Below are positions 1 through 7,100 of a DNA stretch of 7,151 nt, one piece after another. Source of the DNA: CAYRIF01 sp964424205 (GTDB lineage Bacteria; Bacteroidota; Bacteroidia; Cytophagales; Cyclobacteriaceae). Made by a program: the position numbers and the translations under genes. The notes beneath the pieces are model-generated. The model was given only the letters and a program-made list of their open reading frames with translations, was not told the DNA's origin and searched no databases. The first letter of the stretch is position 1; each line of letters starts with the position of its first letter. The stretch lies in the NCBI GenBank assembly GCA_964424205.1, contig CAYRIF010000193.1:1-7151 (forward strand), in the 5' to 3' direction.

Positions 1-1346
1 TGGGTGGCACTTGGTGTCAAAATTCTTATCCAGGAGCTGCGGTAGATGTACAATCACCATTATATTCATTTTCTTTTGAGCCTTATGATTGGTCACAAAT
101 GTTTGCAGCACAAGGTGAACTGGAGGAGTACACAAATTATGTTATTGATAAATACAAACTTCGAGAAAAAACTTTCCTAAACACCAATGTAGAAAAATTG
201 GAATGGTTAGAAGGTGAAAATAAATGGCTGATACATACACACAATGAAGCCTTTAAATCGCAATTTGTCATCAACTCATCGGGCCCTTTAAGCACGCCAT
301 TTTACCCCAATTTTAAGGGAAAAGACAGCTTTAAACGAGAGACTTTTCATACCAACAATTGGAATCATAATTTTAATTTGAAAGGAAAAAAAGTTGCGGT
401 AATAGGTAGCGGCGCAAGTGCTGCTCAAGTAATTCCTGCCATCGTGGATGAGGTAAAAGAATTGAATGTTTTTCAAAGAACGCCACATTGGGTAATGCAC
501 CGTCCAGATAAAATCTTCACCAAATTTCAAAGAAAACTCTTGAAATGGCGATGGATATATAATTTGGTAAGATATTACACCTATTGGTCATTGGAAAGCA
601 GAGTAATAGCCTTTAAATATTCTGATTTTTTACTAAAAATATTTGCAAAAAATAAAGCAGTAAAACACATAAAAAAGTCATTAAAAAATAGAAAAGACTT
701 AATTGAGAAAGTAACTCCCAATTATACCATTGGTTGCAAAAGAATAATTTTATCAAATACACTATACCCTGCTTTTGCTAAGGAAAATACCAATCTATTT
801 ACCAGAGAAGAACAAATCGCAGAAATTACAGAAACGGGACTCATTACTACAAAAGGGGCTAAAGTAGATTTAGATTTAATCGTTTATGCAACGGGTTATG
901 ATGCCACCGATGGCGTTATTTCTTATCCAATAATTGGAAAAAATAATATGCCCGTTGGATCATTTTGGTCCGAATTTCCAAGAGCCTATTTAGGAACTAC
1001 ATTACCAAAATTTCCAAACTTGTTTGTTTTAACTGGTCCCAATACTGGTATTGGGCATACTTCCGCAATTTTTGTAATAGAAGCACAAATGCATTATATT
1101 TTAGATAGTCTAAATGCTATTGAAAAGAATAATGCACAAGCAATAGAAGTAACTGAAAAAGCAGAAGACAAATACACCACTTTTATACATTCTGAAATGG
1201 AAAAAACGGTTTGGAAAAGAGGAAATTGCAATAGTTGGTATCAAAGTAAAAGTGGACATGTAATTGCCATGTTTCCAGGTTTTACTTTTACCTATTTGAA
1301 AATGGCAAAAAATTTTAAAATAAAAGATCATAGTTTAATAAAATGA
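1..1346 (+). CDS. Baeyer-Villiger-type flavin-containing monooxygenase, 5'-truncated by the window edge
   Basis: Class B flavoprotein monooxygenase, expected to use FAD, NADPH and O2 to insert or add one oxygen atom to a ketone or other lipophilic substrate. The frame is open from base 3, giving 447 visible residues. It begins at the GGTW motif, which in this family lies about 45 residues in, so the first FAD-binding GxGxxG is off the edge; the ATG at 99 is internal. Visible landmarks, numbered from base 3, are: a variant Baeyer-Villiger fingerprint (F110-K-R ... H116 ... W120-N); the second Rossmann motif GSGASA at 135-140; FQRTPHW; the KRIILSNTLYPAF block; the YATGYD motif; GPNTGIGHTS; and the C-terminal SWYQ...MFPGFTFTY. 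The fingerprint normally reads FxGxxxHxxxW(P/D); here Gly is Arg and the last position is Asn. Family assignment is secure; the substrate is unknown. The stop overlaps the next gene's start. Similar monooxygenase plus SDR pairs occur in the mycobacterial mymA operon (family knowledge). Confidence 0.93.
   Translation, partial: GGTWCQNSYPGAAVDVQSPLYSFSFEPYDWSQMFAAQGELEEYTNYVIDKYKLREKTFLNTNVEKLEWLEGENKWLIHTHNEAFKSQFVINSSGPLSTPFYPNFKGKDSFKRETFHTNNWNHNFNLKGKKVAVIGSGASAAQVIPAIVDEVKELNVFQRTPHWVMHRPDKIFTKFQRKLLKWRWIYNLVRYYTYWSLESRVIAFKYSDFLLKIFAKNKAVKHIKKSLKNRKDLIEKVTPNYTIGCKRIILSNTLYPAFAKENTNLFTREEQIAEITETGLITTKGAKVDLDLIVYATGYDATDGVISYPIIGKNNMPVGSFWSEFPRAYLGTTLPKFPNLFVLTGPNTGIGHTSAIFVIEAQMHYILDSLNAIEKNNAQAIEVTEKAEDKYTTFIHSEMEKTVWKRGNCNSWYQSKSGHVIAMFPGFTFTYLKMAKNFKIKDHSLIK
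1343..1346 (+). promoter_or_regulatory. ATGA stop/start overlap coupling monooxygenase and SDR translation
   Basis: The monooxygenase stop TGA (1344-1346) and the SDR start ATG (1343-1345) share the tetranucleotide ATGA. The bases just upstream are AT-rich and have no Shine-Dalgarno-like purine block, so the second gene is probably translated by re-initiation. Coupling is inferred from the geometry. Confidence 0.7.
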
Positions 1347-2140
1347 AAAATTTTAAAAATAAAATAGTTGTAGTAACAGGAGCTGGTTCAGGAATGGGCA
1401 AGGAATATGCTTTTCAATTTGCCAAATTAGGAGCTAAACTTGCGTTAAATGATTACAACAAAACTTCTTTAGAACAAGTTAAAACAGAATTAAATAATCA
1501 AGGTTTTAAAGACGTAATCATTGATGATTTTGATGTTTCCAACAAAGAGAGCATGTATGCTTTTGCTGATAAGGTGAAAAAAGCATTTGGCAATGCACAT
1601 ATAATAATTAATAATGCAGGCATTGAAGGGGCAACAGAAAAATTTATGGACATAAAAGATGATGATTTTGAAAGATTGATAAATATCAATTTTTACGGTG
1701 TTGTTTATGGAAGTAGGGCATTTTTGCCACAGCTTGTTGCGAATAATGAAGGAGCATTAGTCAATATTTCCAGTATTTTTGGCTTGCATGGTATGCCTAC
1801 ACAATCAGATTATTGTGCAAGTAAATTCGCAGTCAGAGGATTTACAGAATCTTTGATGGTTGAGTTTTATGAAAGTCCAATTCAAATTCACATTGTTCAT
1901 CCTGGGGGGATAAATACCAATATCGCACAGCATGAATTAAGTGCTCAATTTGCTGAAAACTATCTAACTACAACTCCCGAATCAATCGTGAAATACGTAA
2001 TCAAAGGAATTAAAAGAAATCAATTAAAAATGGTTTATGGTCAAGATTCATTAAGAGTTCGATTGGCTGCAAACTTCTTACCCAAGCAGTTTTCTACTGC
2101 ATTAATTAATTATGAAATGAAAAAGAGATTAGATTATTGA
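1343..2140 (+). CDS. classical short-chain dehydrogenase/reductase (SDR)
   Basis: A 265-residue NAD(P)-dependent oxidoreductase, full length for a classical SDR, probably interconverting an alcohol and a ketone or aldehyde. Visible motifs are: the cofactor glycine motif TGAGSGMG at 12-19; an acidic residue (D37) at the end of the second strand, which favours NAD(H) over NADP(H); NNAG at 90-93; the structural/catalytic N116; the active site S144, Y157 and K161 with standard spacing (YCASK); and the PGG turn after the active site. No signal peptide or membrane segment is seen, so it is expected in the cytoplasm. The ATG at 1343 is chosen because the Rossmann strand starts 7 residues later and because of the ATGA overlap. 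As its neighbours are a Baeyer-Villiger-type monooxygenase and a GMC oxidase, it likely acts on a substrate or product of one of them. SDR family is certain; substrate unknown. Confidence 0.95.
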   Translation: MKNFKNKIVVVTGAGSGMGKEYAFQFAKLGAKLALNDYNKTSLEQVKTELNNQGFKDVIIDDFDVSNKESMYAFADKVKKAFGNAHIIINNAGIEGATEKFMDIKDDDFERLININFYGVVYGSRAFLPQLVANNEGALVNISSIFGLHGMPTQSDYCASKFAVRGFTESLMVEFYESPIQIHIVHPGGINTNIAQHELSAQFAENYLTTTPESIVKYVIKGIKRNQLKMVYGQDSLRVRLAANFLPKQFSTALINYEMKKRLDY

Positions 2141-2205
2141 ATGCATTACTACAAACAACCATTTTTCATTGTTTTTCAGCAAATTAGTTTATCCTATCTA
2201 ATACA

Positions 2206-3759
2206 ATGAAAAAAACGTACGATTATATCATTATTGGCTCGGGGTTTGGGGGCTCAGTTTCAGCATTGCGATTAGCAGAAAAAGGATATACTGTTTTAGT
2301 AATAGAAAAAGGCAAATGGTACAAAGCAAAAGATTTTCCAAAAACCAATTGGGATTTAAGAAAATGGATTTGGTTACCCCTATTTAAGTTTTTTGGAATC
2401 ATGAAAATGACCTATTATAGGCATTTAGCAATATTAAGCGGAGTTGGAGTTGGCGGTGGTTCTTTAGTATATGCAAATACGCTACCCAAACCAAAATCTA
2501 AATTTTTTGAATCGGGTTCTTGGGCAGAACTGGAAAATTGGGAAAAGGTATTAAACCCTTTTTACAAAACAGCTTTAAAAATGTTGGGTGCAGAAAAAAA
2601 TCCAAAATTTTTTGATGCTGATAACACTTTAAAAGAAGTAGCTAAAAATAATGAATTAGAAGATAAATTTGGTACTACAAACGTTGCAGTGTTTTTTGGT
2701 GATAAAAAAAATCAAAAAAACAAAGATCCATATTTCGAAGGAAAAGGTCCCGAACGAGTTTCTTGTAATTACTGTGGGAAATGTATGACTGGTTGCCCAA
2801 ATAATTCAAAAAACACATTAGATAAAAATTATTTGTACTTAGCACAACAATTAGGGGTGGAGATTCTTGCAGAAAATGAAGTAGTTGATGTTTTGCCTAT
2901 TTCAAATAACACCTATGAAATAACGTATAAAAAATCAACCAAGTATTTTGCTAAAACACAAAAAGTGCAATCAAAAGGAGTTGTTTTTGCAGGAGGGGTA
3001 TTAGGGACAGTTTCATTAATGTTAAAATTGAAAGAAACATCCTTGCCAAATTTAAGCAATATGGTAGGCAAAGATGTTCGATCAAACAATGAGGCGCTCA
3101 TTATAGTCGCAACAACAGACAAAACCAAAGATTTTACTAAAGGAGTTGCAATAGCTTCAATTTTGGATTTGGATAAAAATACTCATGTAGAGCCTGTTAG
3201 GTATGGCAGAGGTTCTGGATTTTGGCGAACATTATTGATGCCAAGCATTAAAGAGCCTAATTTTATGTTAAGGATTATCAAACTTGTTTTTACAGTAATA
3301 AAAAACCCTATTAGCTGGTTAAAAATATTTGTAGTTAAAGATTTTGCGAAACAATCTACTGTTTTGTTATTTATGCAAAATTTAGATAGCACTTTGCGAT
3401 TTAAGAGATCTTGGTTTCGTATGAGTTCACACATTTTAAAAGGAAAAGCACCTACAGCATTTATTCCAGAGGCTCATAAAATTGCCAATGAATTTGCTAA
3501 AAAAGTAAATGGGAAAGCCATGAGTATTTTTTCTGAAACATTAACAGGCATTCCTTCAACTGCACATATTTTAGGTGGTTGTGTCATGGGAAAAAACAAA
3601 AGTATTGGTGTAATAGATAAGTTTAATAAGGTTTATGGATACGACAAAATATATGTTTGTGATGGCTCTATGATTTCTGCAAATCCAGGTGTTAACCCAT
3701 CCTTGAGTATTACAGCAATAAGTGAGCGAGCGATGAGTTTTATAAAAGAGAAAGAATAA
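2206..3759 (+). CDS. GMC-family FAD oxidoreductase, cholesterol-oxidase-like, with ferredoxin-like Cys motif
   Basis: A 517-residue flavoprotein of the glucose-methanol-choline family, closest in layout to the mycobacterial ChoD (Rv3409c)-like branch; likely oxidises a hydrophobic alcohol or sterol-like substrate. The FAD site is GSGFGG at 11-16 with E34 after the second strand. GVGVGGGSLVYAN at 79-91 is the second flavin-contact block. C187, C190, C193 and C197-P198 form CX2CX2CX3CP, followed by an NTLDKNYL block. Residues near 355-380 are hydrophobic and basic (NPISWLKIF), just before LLFMQNLD at 387-394; this may touch the membrane. The C-terminal GMC domain has H454 (in STAHILGG) and N497 (in NPGVNPS), the expected His/Asn catalytic pair, plus YVCDGS. 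There is no N-terminal signal peptide; FAD motif begins at residue 11, supporting this ATG. It lies 65 bp after the SDR, with no promoter or terminator visible in the gap. Family is secure, substrate inferred. Confidence 0.93.
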   Translation: MKKTYDYIIIGSGFGGSVSALRLAEKGYTVLVIEKGKWYKAKDFPKTNWDLRKWIWLPLFKFFGIMKMTYYRHLAILSGVGVGGGSLVYANTLPKPKSKFFESGSWAELENWEKVLNPFYKTALKMLGAEKNPKFFDADNTLKEVAKNNELEDKFGTTNVAVFFGDKKNQKNKDPYFEGKGPERVSCNYCGKCMTGCPNNSKNTLDKNYLYLAQQLGVEILAENEVVDVLPISNNTYEITYKKSTKYFAKTQKVQSKGVVFAGGVLGTVSLMLKLKETSLPNLSNMVGKDVRSNNEALIIVATTDKTKDFTKGVAIASILDLDKNTHVEPVRYGRGSGFWRTLLMPSIKEPNFMLRIIKLVFTVIKNPISWLKIFVVKDFAKQSTVLLFMQNLDSTLRFKRSWFRMSSHILKGKAPTAFIPEAHKIANEFAKKVNGKAMSIFSETLTGIPSTAHILGGCVMGKNKSIGVIDKFNKVYGYDKIYVCDGSMISANPGVNPSLSITAISERAMSFIKEKE

Positions 3760-3835
3760 GCTGATTTAAATTGCTTGTCGCATTTGTACCTTCGAACAAG
3801 AAAATAAAGTGCCGTGGAAAGTTTATCAGAATTAA

Positions 3836-3877
3836 ATTAGAGATTTATTTTCATTAAGGCATGAAAAATTTCTAAAT
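3836..3877. repeat. AT-rich imperfect inverted repeat downstream of the GMC gene
   Basis: Left arm 3836-3854 (ending TTTTCAT) and right arm 3861-3877 (beginning ATGAAAAA) are inverted copies, apart from a two-base length difference and one or two mismatches, around the loop TAAGGC. It could fold in RNA from the left-hand operon and mark the 3' end of the mRNA. It lacks GC pairs and a following T-run, so calling it a terminator is not justified. Confidence 0.4.
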
Positions 3878-3929
3878 AAATATTCAGAATTATTTAAAAA
3901 AATTGCAAAAATTATCATAACAGTTGCCA

Positions 3930-4024
3930 ATCGAGTAGACGGCAGACAGCCTAATTAACGGCCAGTGCGCCGCTCACCCCACTCCCGAAATCTTTCGGGA
4001 TATGGATTCCATATACGGCGGTTC
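3930..4024 (-). mobile_element. remnant of a group II intron 3' end (domains V and VI), no reverse transcriptase
   Basis: Read on the minus strand, the segment starts with GAACCGCCGT (4024 to 4015), the usual 5' strand of domain V in one group of bacterial group II introns. It continues with a small hairpin (ATATGG-AAT-CCATAT, 4014 to 4000), an inserted palindrome, then GTGGGGTGAG (3982 to 3973), resembling the usual GTGGTGTGAG. Next is a domain VI-like stem with CGGC/GCCG outer pairs and GGCC/GGCT inner pairs (3972 to 3940). The end TCTACTCGAT (3939 to 3930) matches the typical intron 3' end, with an A seven bases from the terminus where the branch point would be. The inner stem pairs through G-U only on the minus strand. 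The ~110 bases before it hold no reverse transcriptase, so this is a remnant; its upstream limit is unclear. Motif recognition is from memory of intron consensus sequences. Confidence 0.6.
3983..4000. repeat. 18-bp palindrome TCCCGAAA-TC-TTTCGGGA
   Basis: Two perfect 8-base inverted arms (3983-3990 and 3993-4000) are separated by TC. It sits inside the domain V-like part of the intron remnant, just where the 3' strand of the domain V stem should continue. Short TCCCGAAA...TTTCGGGA palindromes are, from memory, common between genes in Bacteroidota. No T-run follows on either strand, so a terminator role is weakly supported, although its place between converging genes would fit one. Confidence 0.7.
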
Positions 4025-4137
4025 ACTGAATTTGAGGTCGAGTTTTTGGGTAGTAACCGGGCATTGAAAGATACCCTTTTCGTCGTAAGCGAGACAAAGT
4101 GATCATCGTTTTTAACATAAGGCTTTGCACCAGAACA

Positions 4138-7100
4138 TCATTCCCCCATCAATTTCTCCAAAACAGTAATCGCCGCCTCAGCAATCACAGTGCCTGGTCC
4201 AAAGATGGCAGCAACACCAGCATTATATAAAAAATCGTAATCATTGGGCGGAATTACCCCACCCACGGTCACCATGATGTCTTCTCTGCCTATATGCTTT
4301 AGCGCAGCAATTAATTGTGGAATTAATGTTTTATGACCGGCGGCCAAACTTGAAGCGCCAATCACATGCACATCGTTTTCTGCCGCCTGCATGGCGACTT
4401 CCTCAGGGGTTTGAAACAATGGCCCAATGTCCACATCAAAACCCAAATCGGCAAAACTGGTGGCAATTACTTTTGCCCCGCGATCATGACCGTCCTGTCC
4501 CATTTTAGCCACCATAATTCGTGGTCTTCTGCCTTCCAACTTGGCAAACTTGTCTGCTAATGCTTGTGCTTCCATAAATCTTTTATTTCCTTTTGTCTCT
4601 GCAGCATACACGCCTGATATGGAGCGAACTGTTGCTTTATGCCTCCCAAATTCCTTTTCCATTGCTGAGGATATTTCACCTACTGTGGCTTTGTTCCTTG
4701 CTGCCGCTATGGCTAATTCTAACAAGTTTCCTTCGCCTGTTTTTGCGCATACCGTCAGAAAATTTAAAGCGATTTGCACTTCTTCTTCGTTGCGCGCCGC
4801 CTTTAGTTTTTTCAGTTTTTCTAGCTGAATATTTCTTACGGTTTCATTGTCCACCTCCAACAATTCCATTTCCGTTTCGTCGGTCGTTTGGTATTTATTA
4901 ACCCCTACAATGGTATCTTTTCCTGCGTCAATTCGTGCTTGTTTTCTAGCAGCCGCCTCTTCGATTCGCATCTTTGGCAAACCTGTTTCTATTGCTTTTG
5001 CCATGCCCCCTAGCGCCTCCACCTCCTCAATCAATGCCCATGCTCTTTGTGCCAATTGATGTGTTAAATACTCTACATAATACGAGCCACCCCATGGGTC
5101 AACAACATTGGTAATACTCGTTTCTTTTTGTAAAAACAGCTGTGTGTCTCGGGCAATTTTTGCCGAAAAATCCGTCGGCAAAGCAATCGCCTCATCAAGC
5201 GCATTGGTGTGTAAAGACTGTGTGCCTCCTAATACGGCAGACATGGCCTCCACACAGGTTCGAGTGACGTTATTGTAAGGGTCTTGTGCCGTTAAGCTCC
5301 AGCCAGAGGTTTGACAATGTGCTCGCAAAGCCATTGACTTTGGGTTTTTTGGGTCGTACTTTTTGATAATTTTAGCCCACAACAATCGCCCTGCTCGCAG
5401 CTTGGCAATTTCCATAAAGTGGTTCATGCCAATGCCCCAAAAGAAAGACAGTCTAGGCGCAAAATCATCTATGCTCAACCCTGCTTTGATGCCTGTTTTG
5501 ATGTATTCCATTCCATCTGCTAATGTATAGGCAAGCTCAATATCTGCCGAGGCTCCAGCCTCCTGCATGTGATAGCCACTAATGCTGATGGAGTTAAATT
5601 TTGGCATGTGCTTAGACGTGTATTTGAAAATGTCGGCAATGATGCGCATAGACGCTGCCGGCGGATAAATATAGGTATTACGTACCATAAATTCTTTTAG
5701 CACGTCATTTTGAATGGTACCGCTCAATTGCCCTGGCTTTACTCCTTGCTCTTCGGCGGCAACAATATACAATGCCATAATAGGAATGACTGCCCCGTTC
5801 ATAGTCATGGAAACCGACATTTTGTCAAGGGGAATTTGGTCAAAAAGAATGCGCATGTCCAGGATAGAATCAATCGCCACGCCTGCCTTCCCTACATCAC
5901 CCGCGACCCTTGGATGGTCGGAATCATACCCTCTGTGTGTTGGCAAATCGAATGCAATTGACAAACCTTTTTGCCCTGCCGCTAAATTTCTTCTGTAAAA
6001 AGCATTTGATTTTTCCGCCGTTGAAAATCCCGCATACTGACGGATGGTCCAAGGGCGTTTCACATACATTGTGCTGTATGGTCCACGTAGATATGGGGCG
6101 ATACCTGCCACAAAATCCAAGTGATTAAATAACTCGGTGTCAGCCTTCTCAAAGGCAGGTTTCACCTCAATTTTTTCTGCTGTTTGCCAGTTTTTACGGG
6201 TGTTGTTGTCTCCTTTTTTGCTGCTTTTTTCAGCAACAATATCCGTGTAATCAATTTCCGCCAGACGCGCATTTGTTGTATTTAATTTCCTTAATTCACG
6301 CCAAGTATTTCGGACTAACTTATCAGTCAGCACCTCCACATAATAAGCACCTGCTGCGGGGTCAGTCACTCTGTCTAAATACGATTCTTCTTTGAGAATA
6401 TTAGAAACATTTCTAGCAATTCTATTTGAAAAAGTCTTTGTTGCTTCATGGGGTTTCACACAAAGCGAGTCACATCCGCCAATAATTGCCGCCATCGCCT
6501 GTGTGGTATTGCTGAGCATGTTGTGATTGGCGTGCCCCTCATCATTTGAAGGCTTAGTGGTACAATGAATCTTTACTTTGCCACGTTCAAAATTCTTCCC
6601 TTGATATGCTTTTACCACCTGATAAAAAAGGATTCTTAATGCACGAAGCTTGGTAATTTCGATAAAGTAGTTATTGCCAACAGTTAATTCAAAAATGATG
6701 TTCTTAGCAATTACTTTCGCTGGGATTCCTAATACCAACAAGTTTTCAAAATAGTTGATTGCTGTATTTAGAATTTTCACTAACTCTTGAACAGCACCCT
6801 TCGAGCTATTAGCACCTATGGATAATACCTGAAAATTAGGGTGGCTTTCTGTCAAACTAATTATGCTTTGTAGCAGGTCATCATTTTTCTCTGCTCCTTC
6901 TATTCTTAAAAATCCCTGAGCAATTTTATGCTTTTCTAAAAATCTGATTGCCGCCCTGTTACTGTTAGCAAATACAAAACCAATATAACAATGTTCAAAA
7001 AGAATGTCTTTTAGTAAGCTATCAAAATCTATTTTTTGTATTCGGGTCAGGTTAAAAACAATTCCCTCTGCTCCGCTATTCAATGCTTCCAAAGCGCTAG

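Larger units (their letters stand above)
3760..4137. other. 378-bp gene-free region between convergent genes
   Basis: The left part (3760-3929) is AT-rich and holds an imperfect inverted repeat but no coding signal. The right part (3930 to somewhere between 4030 and 4137) is richer in GC and looks like the end of a group II intron read on the minus strand, with a short palindrome inside. Neither flanking gene has a classic terminator here: no GC-rich hairpin followed by a T-run is visible on either strand. No tRNA or convincing small ORF was found. Confidence 0.8.

Noticed and set aside
99..101. ATG at 99 as the start of the monooxygenase gene
   Set aside because: The frame is open to base 3 and the upstream codons encode the conserved GGTW...YPGA block, so this Met is internal and the gene starts off the window.
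2141..2205. Bacteroidota-type promoter (TTTG / TAnnTTTG) between the SDR and GMC genes
   Set aside because: No matching pair with the right spacing was found in the 65-base gap, so a separate promoter is not supported.
2913..3434. Minus-strand ORFs opposite the GMC gene
   Set aside because: They lie entirely within a well-supported gene on the other strand and show no recognisable motif.
3772..3802. Possible hairpin CTTGTCG...CGAACAAG after the GMC gene as a terminator
   Set aside because: The stem is short with a bulge and a long loop, and is followed by an A-rich rather than a T-rich stretch.
4023..4118. 31-codon minus-strand ORF between the mutase and the intron remnant
   Set aside because: It is very short, matches no family I recognise, has no ribosome-binding signal and ends inside the domain V-like sequence; best explained by chance or decayed intron sequence.
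3954..4137. Open frame of about 60 codons continuing in frame after the mutase TGA, suggesting readthrough or a selenocysteine codon
   Set aside because: The mutase already ends where MutB proteins normally end (VLEKLMGE). The downstream translation looks random and runs through the intron-like structure, and no SECIS-like element is evident.
4317..5059. Several overlapping plus-strand ORFs opposite the mutase gene
   Set aside because: They are antisense to strongly conserved MutB coding sequence, low in complexity, and resemble no protein family; they are shadows of the real gene.
7090..7092. TTG at 7092 as the start of the mutase gene
   Set aside because: The frame stays open to the right edge, and the MutA-like barrel would lack its N-terminal part if translation began here.
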